In this document: positions 34,980 through 45,968 of the stretch, piece after piece
How the letters are laid out: the number at the start of each line of letters is the position of its first letter
How positions within the stretch are numbered: position 1 is the stretch's first letter
Origin: Sequoia sempervirens
Taxonomy: Eukaryota > Streptophyta > Pinopsida > Cupressales > Cupressaceae
NCBI GenBank assembly: GCA_007258455.2
Contig: VDFB02270651.1
Coordinates: 490,242,711 to 490,306,710 of the forward strand
Length of the DNA stretch: 64,000 nt
Reading direction: 5' to 3'
The notes under the pieces: generated by a model
The model's input: only the letters and a program-made list of their open reading frames with translations
What the model was told of the DNA's origin: nothing
Database searches by the model: none
Made by a program: the position numbers and the translations under genes

Positions 34980-35879
34980 GGACTCTCCTCTCATTTGCAA
35001 AGAGAGAGTTGAGTTGTTGTAAAGACATGCTGCAGAAATTTATAAGGAAAATACATTGACTTGGTATATTTTCTTGGTTTCTCTCATGTTACTTGATTCA
35101 GTCTCCAATGTTAGATGTTTGACTTAGATTTTATTGTTGTTCTAGTTAGCTATTTTCTCTCTTTGGGTAGATCTTAGAAATTTTGTTGGGTGATTATGAA
35201 AATTCCTGCCATTTTGATGATCTCTTTGTCAATACTTTTTGCTATTTGATGATGGTAGATAGCTATGCAAAGTTAGCTTGGACTTGATTTCCAAGCTGCT
35301 CCAAACATTTATCTTTGATTCATGCATGTATGTGGTGGATGAAGGATAAAATATCTACAGACCTTAGAAGATAACATAATTTCCATTATACTGTGGAATC
35401 CCTGGTTAAGTGGGATATTGTTTTGAGAAATTTTCTATTGCAGGAACTCCATTGTCACTATTCATAGCTAGTTGCAGATTTAAAAACTTTTACTCTCCCT
35501 TGCTTTCTTTTTTTTTTTTTAATAACTGACCTATGTTAAGGTTCATTGCACATTGTAAAGTCAAATCCAACAACAAAATGGAGTCCAAGACTGCTATTTG
35601 AACCTACAGCCAATGCATAACAACTTTCATCCTAAGAACTCCATTTCAAGATCCAACTTCCATACTTTGTATCCTTGCTTCGTATTTCTTATGTAAGACC
35701 ACCTTGTGATTCCAACAAATCACATCAAACTACTAAGGTGTCTAAGCACTATCATGACTTGACATCCGAGAGACCTTGGGATAGTGTTCAGCAATTTGAT
35801 TGTGGAAAATTGTCTTTCAAGAGAGGTAGTGCACCTACGCGTTGCCTGTGTTGAGAAGTGCATAAAAACACCATCAACA

Positions 35880-35884
35880 AGAAC
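35880..35884. repeat. Target-site duplication of element B (right)
   Basis: AGAAC follows the LTR end CCATCAACA and equals 12596-12600. Confidence 0.9.
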
Positions 35885-38800
35885 ATTATTAAAAATGTCT
35901 AAAAGCCACCTACCACTATGGTTATATTCAAAAAAACTATTACTATTTTTTTAAATCATCTAAAGTAATAACATTTATTCTATTAATGAGAATTTCACCT
36001 ATAAAATTGAAATTTTGTGGTGCTAACATGGCATCAACAACAATCTCCATTATAGATTATAAGCTATAAATTAACAAAAGATTGGAGCATACCATGACTA
36101 GATTAATAATTTTTTTCAACAAAATAATAATTTTTAAGACTATTTAAATAAATTTACCAATGGTTTCTATCAATATTGAATAATCAGTAATACAAAAATC
36201 TATTTACTAGTGTCCTTTGAGAAAATTCTTGTGACAAAACTAGTAATAATAATGTCCTACATGATTTTACGATGTCTACAATCCTCTATTATATCTACAA
36301 ATTCTTGTCACCAATGTCTAGCTTCCACAAGTCATTAATTCTAAAGCTGAACCACATCGAATGGTTTTGATCATTCAAACTTTTTAAAAAACTACAATTC
36401 TATGAAGCTATTTCATTCAACTTTAAAACTTTTTCTTCCGAATTGTCATTAAAGAAAACAAATTTATGTTGGCTCGAATGAGTATTAATCTAATTAAGAA
36501 TGCATCCTAAAAAATACTCTTTCATGCCTTATGTGTGCTTCTACATTTTGTATTCATGTTGACAAGCACAATGGCAACCAAAATATTTGATGATATTCTT
36601 CTATCCTTTGTTGTTTGATGGATGTCCATACCATACTTAAAAGGTCCCATTTTGGTATAGATTAGGAGTAAATATAAACTTGCTGCTTGCCAACAATAAC
36701 TACTCAAAGTGGACAAATAATATATACTAGCATACAACTTGCAATTTCATTAGACCCCATATTTTCTATATTTTTTGTGAATAAAATATAATTTCTACAC
36801 TCACCTCAATTTGAACAAACCAATGAGAAAATTAAAATTCACCTACTTTTTAAAATAAAATACAACATTAAAAATATAAATTTTTTTCTCTACTTTAAGA
36901 TCTATACTTAAAATATAGACTAATAATATATTAAAAAAGAAAAACAAACAAACAAACTTAATTATTTCTTTTTAGTGCTCCCACCCAAAACCACTCATTA
37001 AAATCTGAATCGAAAGCAGTGGCATCATCCATCCATCCAAATGACCATAATTAAACAATTATTAATTATTATCATAAAAAGATAAGAATAAACTGAAGAG
37101 TGCCAAAACGTAGATCTCTGCCCTATTTGGTAAAAAATATTATGAATTTTGTCATGTTTTCAAACACTTCGTTCCACACGATGACAAGAAACATTATCAC
37201 TAAAATCTAATAAGACTTGCTGCATACAGATCAACTCACTTGTTTTTCTTCGATGACTTGTCTTCTTTCTGAGCTCACACGATAAGTTAAACAAGCGATG
37301 GAAGTGGTCTGTCAAAGATAAAATCCGTGGAAAATAGAGGAAAATCAAAACGCTCGACAGGAAGAGTCTTCACTACCTACCTTTCCCTCACTACCGATCA
37401 ATGACAACGACATTCCAATTGGAATTTGGTAGCACTCATTTTCAACAATTAAAATCAAATCTCAATTCAACCACACCAAAATCAAAATCTTCACCACTTA
37501 CCGCTTTCCACCAAGTGGAATCCGCCAGATCGTTAACGTCAAAATCGGTACGTTGCTAGTGAGGCCCTGAAGATTCTTACTGTATTCCTTTTGAATTTTC
37601 CTCTGCCAAAATCCAATTGAAACACGTCTGCCGTGGTAGGACATTTTCTGAACCGGGCCAAAATATTTCGTATCATTGAATAGAGCTTTGATTTTTCTTC
37701 ACGTCCAGTTAAAATATGCCTACAATGCGTCCCTGTTTTGCACGGATTTCTCACATCAGTGATGTAGATCATTTCACCATTTAGTCCGAGTGGGTCACTT
37801 CAATTTTCAAATTCCACAGGGCAGGTAATCATAATAATAGTACATGCAGGCTAACTTTCCACATGCAAAGGAAGATGCCCAACACTTTCCTCCCACTTTT
37901 GACAACTTTCTTCCGCTTTCATGTGCAAATGGATGAAATCAAGATTGATGTAATTTAAATATCGATGACTACATCAATGAAGATGAGCTACACATCTTTC
38001 TGACTGTTCTGAACACTCCGCATTTCCCCCACTTTTACGGTCAATGAAGTCTACGGTTGAAATAAATGGAATGAAAGATTTTTGATAATGTCTACAGGTC
38101 AAAGCAGTTTATGGGATTTAAGAGCAGCACACAATCTTTCTTACAAACGGGATTTTAAGTCTTTTAAAGTTTGTAATCTTCTTTGAAGATCAGATCTTCA
38201 ACATTGAATTTTGATCAAGATGTTTGTAATTCTGTTCAGCCTTATCTGTTGAACAAGATGGTTGAATTGTCAATTTTCAAGGTGTCTTACTAGTATAAAT
38301 GTCATTATACTTTGAGCACTACAAGACAAAGTATCACTCTCTCCACTCTCTTATTGTAAAATAGACATATTCTCTTTTCCCACCTCTCTTTAGGTATCAA
38401 CCATGTGCCAATTTCACATCTAAGATGATGTGAACTAATCCTTAATTGGACTATCAACATTTTTACTTTCCTCTTAATATTTGCTCCCATGTAGATATTT
38501 TTGATTGAACAACACAAACTTTTATATGCAAGTGATAAAAAAAAGTGGCACTTTTGACCATTGCTAAATGGCTTTGCAAACTTTTAATAAGATTTTGAAG
38601 AGCTTAAGGACAATACAAAGGCTTGGAAAGCTTTCTATTTGTTAAACACTTGTTTATCTATTTTGAAGGGTCCACTAAACATTTTAAGTCTTTGTAGTTC
38701 AAATGACAAACTATGTTTCGTTTACCAATCTTGTGGCAGTTAAAGATTAGTGCCACACAGTTAAAATGTCAACATTTTTCGGCATGGTTGGATTGCTTCT

Positions 38801-39299
38801 TTTTTGTGGTTAATATGCATCCACAATTTTATATACACACACATGCAAATGTGGAGTAGCCTTGTAGCTCTAAGATATTATTTTATTATAGCTGTCAGAA
38901 AAACATTGGAAAACAACATTTGATTATAAAGTAGGTTTCTTGGACTTAAAAAGATTTATGGTGTATTAATTTTAAAAAATTAGGAACATTTGATGGATTG
39001 AAAATAGACAAGAAACAAGACAAGGAGAATAGTCTACACCCCATCACTTGTTCCCATGAAGATTGTACATGCTCTGAGAATCAATATTAATGTTTGTCTT
39101 TATGTTAAAAAATTGGACCAATACAAAAACCACTTAAAGAAAATAGCAACAATAAAGTTAACCATAGAGGAATAAATAGGAAAAACATCACAAGAAACAA
39201 CACATCAATGAGAAGCATAGTAACATGAATCAAGAATCTAGACAAGCATTGTAGCTAGCATTGAAAAAATCAAAAAACTATTTTCTTAAGTCCCTAAAA
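35885..39299. other. Unassigned flank of element B
   Basis: This is AT-rich sequence with no supported coding region. The part 37000-38100 is somewhat less AT-rich but shows only frames under 80 codons without motifs. I see no terminal repeats or RNA gene. Confidence 0.5.
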
Positions 39300-39745
39300 A
39301 GGTAGTCCTAATTGTTGTGTGTATCAACAATGATAGCATTCCAATTCGAAGTCGATTTAGCTAAAAAATTAACAACCTGATTTTGTTCCTTTCTAATATG
39401 GTTCCTCTTAACAATATTAAAATCACAAATGAGGATATTGATGTATTTCTTACATTCATTCAACTATCATAGTTAGACGTGACAAGAATGCTTCCCTAAT
39501 AAATTGTCGACCAAAATTTTAGACTAAAATTCTAAATTAATATTGGTAAAACATTGTTTCTTAATTCCTAAAAGAGCTTAGTGAATGGTCATAGCTTTAG
39601 CAAAATTATTAGAAGCAATATCAAGACAACCAAAAAAATCAAAACTTAACCTTATCACTGTGGTCACAACAAGCACCTCTCATGCTAACTTTTCTAGGAT
39701 TATCTCTTGAAGCTCCATGAACATTAATTTTAACAAATCTCAAAG
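39300..39745 (-). pseudogene. Remnant of a LINE-type RNase H domain
   Basis: On the minus strand, SPLRFVKINVHGASRDNPRK near 39745-39690 resembles the start of the RNase H domain at the end of plant LINE polyproteins, which usually reads KINFDGAS.GNPG; the catalytic Asp is His here. Further along in shifted frames are NINLEF, SKILVDNLLGKHSCHV, NECKKYINILICDFNIVKRN and QNQVVNFLAKS. These fit the middle and C-terminal parts of the same fold. The sequence is full of stops and frame changes. No reverse transcriptase part is adjacent. Confidence 0.5.
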
Positions 39746-40009
39746 GAGAACTTTCACATTTAATAAGTTAATATTCCCAAGGGCTATTATTGGAATCCAA
39801 ACAAAAGAGGGAGAAACCACAAGAATTCTAAGCCTCATTGATAACTTTAAATTTTCACTAAGAACTCACTTGATAATCATGAATTCAAAATTAACAAGTT
39901 TCTTTCACATTGATAAAAATTCTACCTCAAATGGTCTAACTTATATGCCTATAGATCTATTAGCAAGAAATCTGGGGAACTGAAGTTTTGAGCCCTAAGT
40001 TTTTCTAAG

Positions 40010-40465
40010 TGTTATGGTTTATACCCTGGACTCGGTAATATAAAGGTGACACCAATGTAATTAGAAGTATGGTTAACTATTTATATATCCATAAAATAAA
40101 AAATAACATCATATAACTTGAGTATCCATTCTATTAATCAAATCAAAATTAGTACAATGTTATATCTTCCCCTATACTATTGTTTAACTCTTATCTAATC
40201 TCTATACATCTATCCTTCCTTACATTAGTCACTTGTACACATATTTCTCCCAGTTTATTACATGTATCTCCTTCCCTTCTTCATCTTTCTATTCTATCAT
40301 TCATATCTTCTTTCATACACGTATATGTGAGATGGGATGCGACCCATCCATGGTATCCCTAGTCTAGATGATATTTTTATCGTATTATGCTTTGCAATTC
40401 TTTTGCACCAAAATGTGGTGTGTTTTACTAGTCTATATATTCCTTGTCTTGTTTTTTGGCTAACA
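40010..40465 (-). repeat. 3' LTR of element D (456 bp)
   Basis: Read on the minus strand, the LTR runs from TGTTAGCCAAAAAAC to ACCATAACA, with the short inverted ends TGTTA/TAACA. It directly follows a purine-rich tract and the end of an integrase-like frame. Its flanking duplication cannot be checked because the 5' LTR is missing. Confidence 0.75.
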
Positions 40466-40479
40466 TCACCCCCCTTTCT
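40466..40479 (-). promoter_or_regulatory. Polypurine tract of element D
   Basis: AGAAAGGGGGGTGA on the minus strand abuts the LTR start TGTTAGCC. It is preceded by TTTGAGGACAAGTC, a sequence typical of the pol end of plant gypsy elements. Confidence 0.75.
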
Positions 40480-40495
40480 AAATGTTGACTTGTCC

Positions 40496-40717
40496 TCAAA
40501 TCAACACTACTCTACTAGAATATGATTGTTTTAGTATTGCTCTATTGAAAAAGCATTGGAGTATGGTACCATCTAATGTCTTGAGTTGCATTGCTCTAGA
40601 TTCAAGGATTTGATGGATTTGATAAAGGGCCAACCATCTAACTTTTAGTTTACCTTGTTTCTGGAATTTACTTGTGAACCAATATCCTATACTTGCAAGA
40701 ACACAACACATGAACAC
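40496..40717 (-). pseudogene. C-terminal end of a gypsy pol (element D), truncated
   Basis: The minus-strand frame contains WFTSKFQKQGKLKVRWLALY, QIHQILESRAMQLKTLDGTI and LQCFFNRAILKQSYSS. These correspond to the C-terminal part of plant gypsy integrases, where YQIHEI, VQLKTLDG and NG.RLK are usual. It ends at a stop 30 bases before the polypurine tract. Everything upstream (gag to integrase core) is missing: the coding homology stops near 40.70 kb, where L3 sequence begins, so L3 probably inserted into or recombined with this element. Confidence 0.7.
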
Positions 40718-40719
40718 AT

Positions 40720-42756
40720 TAATAAGATGAAATGCAAGTTAGAATAGAGATTCCTCAAGAAATACATTTGGATGCAAAACAAAAGGAATGAAATGAAGAA
40801 CACAACACACTTAAATCAAAGATATCAAATCCTATTCTAAAACAAAGCAAACTCTTAATCTCTTGAGGGAGTTGGTGCCAATTTGATGTGGAAATTGGCC
40901 CTTTCCCAACTCCTAAGCAATCTTGATGAAGATTTGATGATTGTGATCCACTTGGTGATTGTTTCAAATGCCCTCCATGGAGAAAACCTGCAATAACCTA
41001 GCTAGAATTGATGGATTTGATGCAAATGCTAAAGCTCCAAGATGAAATTGAAGTATAATAACTTTGCTCAAATTGTGGGTGATAGAAATGAAGGATGAAC
41101 TCTCTATTTATAGAAGAATGTGAAGAGAGAAAAGGAAAAAGGGATGAATGTGGGACTAATCTTCAACCAATGAGAAGAAGCCACATGTCATCATGTGAAT
41201 GGTTGAGGAATGAGCACATTTTGATCAATGTGCAAGTTTGAATATTTGAATTTGATGAAATGACATGTTCAGAGGGGATGAAAGAGGAGTTAAATGCCAC
41301 TTGGCTTAATGCACAAAGACATGTAAGAGATTTTAAATGCTTTGTTGTTTGTACATGTCTATTTGGGGGGAGACTTCAAATTTAAAGAATATTCCCACTT
41401 GGATGCCTTTTTGAAAGTAAATAAAGATTTAATAAATCAAATAAACTGATTTATTGTGCAAGTGGGAAAAGCTAGAGGATGTGACATGCAACTAGATTAA
41501 ACTAATCAATTTTTGATCAATTTAAGAGGATATTAGGTGATTTGACTAATTGATTTAGACTTGTGGGTTGAAATAAATCAAAAAGAGATGAAAATGATTA
41601 AGAACTAGTTAAATAAATATTTTGATTTATTTAACCAAAGGGGGTGATGTTTCATTAAATTAGATAAATGTTTGATTTATTTAATTTAATAAAGGAACTA
41701 TAGAGATTTAAGAAAATGAATTATGGATTATTTAAGGGTATGTGCAGGATCATCGTGCAAAAAACAAGCCCTTAAGTGGCAAAAAATTTAGAAAAATCAG
41801 TGTTAGGCAACTTGATGTAAATATTTGAATAAGTTATCTATATTATTTCAAAAATATGTAAGAATAGAATTTGTAGAAAATTGAATGTAGTTTCTAAAAT
41901 ACTAGGTTTATTTAAAAATAAATAAAATCTATTTGGTGAAAATTTGAAATTTCAATGCAGAGTACTTAAATTTCAGGGAAAAAATAAGAAGTAGGTGTCT
42001 GTCTGACCATCCTAACCATAATAAAATGATAATATTTTTTTGTAAGATTTTATATATAAGTAGAGGACTCATGTCCGGATATGATGCATATTTTTTTGTA
42101 ATTTTTTTCCAAGTAAATAATTAATTATGAATTTTTTATTATAACTTTTAGAAAATATAAAAACTCATCTGTCTGACCACCTTAACTTGGTCAAAAATTC
42201 ATGAAATTTAATTTTTCTTTTTTTAATCCTATAGTATGTGAAGCATTGAATGTGACACATGTTTTGGATTCAAAAAATATGATACCGTTTGAAAGTTATA
42301 GATGTTTTTCAATCAGCCCATTGATCAGGACTTTAGTCATAATTCTAATAGAAAATGAATAATAATTATTCTATTAAATTCAAATTAAATCATAATTGAT
42401 ATTTTTGGAAAGCTGAGAATCTCCTCTAAAAACCCTTTTCGTTTCATTAATTTTGGGTGAAAAAAAAGTCGTCAGCCACATACCCGCATAATATTGCCAC
42501 TTTTTGGCACACCATGATCTTGCACATACCCTTAATTAAATAAAGATAGGAAGATGAAATGACCTAGCTAATTACACAAATTCAATGATTTAATTAAATT
42601 AAGGGATTTATTTAATTAAAAGGGGAATTATGATGACTTTAATCAAATAAGGCTATTTAATTAAATGGTTAGACAAAGGGATAATTCAGGATGAAGCGAT
42701 GTTAGTAGATAAGGATCGAGTGTGTGATATCAATCTGTATATTTTACATGTCTACA
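40720..42756 (-). repeat. 3' LTR of L3 (left end approximate), interrupted by a 796-bp element
   Basis: The LTR starts TGTAGACATG on the minus strand after the polypurine tract. A TATA-like TATAAATAGAGAG (minus strand, near 41105) and following sequence resemble the L1 LTR. Removing the 796-bp insertion leaves about 1.2 kb. Confidence 0.6.
41736..42531. mobile_element. 796-bp terminal-inverted-repeat element (MITE-like)
   Basis: The left end GGGTATGTGCAGGATCAT and the reverse complement of the right end GGGTATGTGCAAGATCAT differ at one of 18 positions. TTAA flanks the element on both sides (41732-41735 and 42532-42535). No coding sequence is present. The target could be read as TTAA, or as TTA/TAA as in PIF/Harbinger Tourist elements, so the superfamily stays open. 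It is inserted in the L3 LTR and is therefore younger than it. Confidence 0.8.
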
Positions 42757-42770
42757 TTTTTCCCCTCTTT
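42757..42770 (-). promoter_or_regulatory. Polypurine tract of L3
   Basis: AAAGAGGGGAAAAA on the minus strand is identical to the L1 tract and is followed by TGTAGACATG. Confidence 0.85.
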
Positions 42771-44129
42771 GAAGCAACACACTTGCTACATTGGTTCAAA
42801 GAATAATCTTGTTGAGATCACAGTTCAAAAATTCTCTAATTTTTTTTAATACCCCACTATTGCCCCAGCGAAAAGAATTGCATTGGTATACTGCCCCCTC
42901 AAAAGATTGAGTGGAAATATTAATTTTCGATCGAGATCACAATAAAATGTGAGAGGAGTGGTTCTACCGATTAGAGGATGAAAGATAATTCTTTAGAAAG
43001 ATCAGATATTTGACATAGACAATTTTGATGATGTATAGACAGTCATCGACCATGGGTAGCCTCAGGTATATTTTGAGATATCACACAAATTTGGATAGAA
43101 ATGTTAGTAAAGATAGAAGAATAAGATGGATGGAAGAGAGGATCCAAAAAGTCTATGATCTAATAGGACTTTATTGGAGATGATGATGATGATGATGATG
43201 ATTTGCCAAGAGTTGGGATTTTCAAAGGGCCAATTACCCTATGTTTGATAACACACATAGGAACAATGCATCAAGGTATAAAGAACCAGGATGGTGTTGC
43301 ACCTAGTGTGATGGACTTTGACTCAAAAAACAGATAGGAGTATTCTTGCTCACACCTAACATACATAAACTTTGCTAGGATGCACTTCAAAAGTTTCAAA
43401 CATCTCAGACCAAAACACAAAAAGGTATAACCCATCAATGCAATAGTCAACAAGCTTCCCAAAAAAAACTTCCATACACACCTAACAAAGCAAGTATTCG
43501 CCAAGGTTATATTACAAGAATGTCCAACAAGCACAACAAACAAAAGATAATGATCATTGCCTGATTCCTTTCTCTCTAAATCATTTTGATTATACATCAT
43601 TGAGAGGTCATTGGAATGAGCACAACAAGATAAATCAAAATAAAAGATCAAGTAAACAAACAAGTCAATGTTCTTCATACCTCCAGCCAAAGGGATGTGT
43701 TTTGATAGGATAAGAATCCAAGGTGATATCCAAAATGATGCCCATTGTCAGAATGATATATCCTAGGACATGCACTGTATAGGATGATGATGGGTTGATA
43801 AGTTGTTTGATAAGTTGTTGATATAAAATTGATTGACATGTTTGTGAATGATCAAGAGTATGATTTTGCATTTAAAATTTTTGTTGTTTCAATTTTGATT
43901 TTACATTTGAAGCTTGTTTTTTGTTAATTGTTGTGGTTGTTTCTATTTGTTTTGCCAAAAGGATGAGTGTGATGATTGATTTATTATGGATGATTGATTA
44001 TTGTAGGTGAAAGCGAGATGGGATGGATGGTTTTGTATTTTCTAGAATATTTCAATGTTTTTGGTATTTTGAAAATGTTTTGAGGCTGTTTTTGGTATTT
44101 TCAAGATTTTACAAATGTTTTGATTTTTA

Positions 44130-44343
44130 TTTTTGAATGTTTTGGGGTTTTCCGAGATTTTATGAATGTTTTATGTTTTTTGAATGTTTTGGATTTTGAT
44201 GTTTTTTGAATATTTTTGGATTTTGATGTTTTTTGAATGCTTTTGGATTTTGATGTTTTTTTGAATGTTTTTGGATTTTGATGTCTCAAGCGCTGATCAA
44301 AGATTAGCCTTGCCTACATTTAAGCTCAGAGACAACGTAGTTC
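44130..44343 (-). repeat. L3 copy of the family minisatellite and conserved motif
   Basis: About five copies of a 27-29-bp unit (minus strand: ATCCAAAAACATTCAAAAA) occupy 44130-44282. Directly upstream on the minus strand, 44343-44284 holds one copy of the GAACTACGTTGTCTCTGAGC ... AAGGCTAATC motif found twice in L1 and L2. Confidence 0.7.
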
Positions 44344-45968
44344 AGATAACATGTTTTTTACGTTTTCTATTTTTATAAATGTTTTGGGATTTTTTTGATA
44401 TGTGTTTGAATTTTTTTGGATTTTCACATGATTTTGACGATTTTGATATGGATATGTGTGATGATATCAATGATCTATTTTGATTTTGTTGAAAACCAAC
44501 CTAAGGTTGATTGATCAAATTGATGGATTGGTGATGATAACATTGTTGAGGATACACAACAATGCAAGGACAGTGTTAAGCAACACAAGGATTTAGGATG
44601 GATATCCCAAGATGATGGGGGGTTGATGATGATAGCATTGTCGAGGATACACAACAATGCAAGGATAGTGTTAAGAAACACAATGATTAGGATGGATATC
44701 CCAAGATGATGATGGATTGATTGGATTGGATTTTATCAAGATTGATGAAGCTTGGTTTAGAACAAAGTTGTTCAAATGATTTGATGTGATTTTTGAAGTG
44801 CAAGTTAGATGCAACTGATAGTGATTACTTGGATTTATGTTCGATGAAAGATGAAGCTTGATAAGGAACATTTGCTCGTCAAAATATGCCATGGCCTAGT
44901 GATTTGCAATTTTACTCACAAGTGGTTTGACCAATTTGATTCTATGTTTGCCAATGTTTGGATCACCACATAAGTTGGAGGATATAGATCAAGATTTATT
45001 CCCAAAGCAATATGTAAATATCCGCCCCTAGTGTTTAGCAATGTTTGGAATGCCATGCATGGATGCTTGGATAAGTGTATGGATGGAGGGATATGGATTA
45101 TCTTGTGATAAGATAAGTTGTTTGGATAAAGAAAGCTCATTTGGATAATGCTTCATGGCTTAGATAATGTTGGGTATTATAGGATCAGTGAAAATGACCC
45201 ATGTCAAGATGTTTACCATTTAAGCAAGTGTAAAGTGTGCACCAAACTTTTTCCAAGATCAAGATAATGTGGAAGATGGATGTAGATGGATAAAGATGGA
45301 TTGGATAAATGGTTCATGGATGAATGGATTTATTATGGATAAGATGTATGGAATGTTGGATTTATTATGGATGGGATGAGATGCTATCACCTGAAGTGGT
45401 ACATATAGATGCTCAATTCAACACATGATGCTTGTTTTCCAGGTTTTCATCATGGTACCTGCCCAAAGCACCACCATAGTGGTTTTCACTAGAGGATGAT
45501 TTTTTTCTTTATTGTTTTCAATCCTTTTTCTATTTTTTTTATTTATTTTTAAATATTTTAAGCTTGTGTTGAATCACCTTGCGGTGTTGATGTATATGCC
45601 CCTATCATAATGTGTCATTGATATCCTGCTTAAAGAAGTTGCTTTTCCAAGATACGTGCACTTGAATACAAATTTTGAGATTCTTGATCTACTTTGTTGA
45701 TACCAGAGTTAACTTTGTCTTTGTGCACACATCACGATAGAGTGCCTTCTGAATCCTTATGATGAAGGATCTTTGCCAATACATGGTCAATGTGAGAATT
45801 GGATATCATGTGTGGATGCATGGATGAAGTGTGTTTAGGGATAAAAGATGGATTGGTTGACAGTTTGGAACCTTTGACTCTCTAAACTTGGGAAGATGAA
45901 AAATGATAGGTGGATACAAAAATGTTCATGGAATTAGGACCAACTGCTTGATATACTTTGTACGTCGC
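44344..45968 (-). other. Non-coding 3' region of L3
   Basis: I see no reading frame worth reporting. There is a local direct duplication: ATTGT(T/C)GAGGATACACAACA recurs at about 44541 and 44638, each followed by ATGCAAGGA(C/T)AGTGTTAAG. A GGATGG/GGATAA-rich stretch runs from about 45260 to 45380. Confidence 0.5.

Larger units (their letters stand above)
12601..35879 (+). mobile_element. Element B: complete, decayed Tat-type Ty3/gypsy element with 7.6-kb LTRs
   Basis: The element is 23,279 bp. Its LTRs are 12601-20200 and 28283-35879, both TGTTGTGCCC...CCATCAACA, flanked by AGAAC on each side. The internal region reads gag, protease, archaeal-type RNase H, reverse transcriptase, gypsy-type RNase H and integrase, all on the plus strand. 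A second RNase H is the hallmark of the plant Tat lineage. Two sampled 150-bp LTR stretches differ at about one base in ten, so the insertion is old. Both LTRs carry a large sense-strand coding cassette. Frameshifts and many TAG stops make the whole element inactive. Confidence 0.95.
28283..35879 (+). repeat. 3' LTR of element B (7597 bp)
   Basis: The LTR runs from TGTTGTGCCC to CACCATCAACA and is followed by AGAAC. It is collinear with the 5' LTR over its whole length. It keeps one uninterrupted frame register through the coding cassette up to two 1-base deletions near the end of frame B, so it is the better copy for reading the ancestral frames. Confidence 0.95.

Noticed and set aside
39717..39983. 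Plus-strand frame of 88 codons
   Set aside because: It overlaps the complement of the LINE RNase H remnant and carries no motif.
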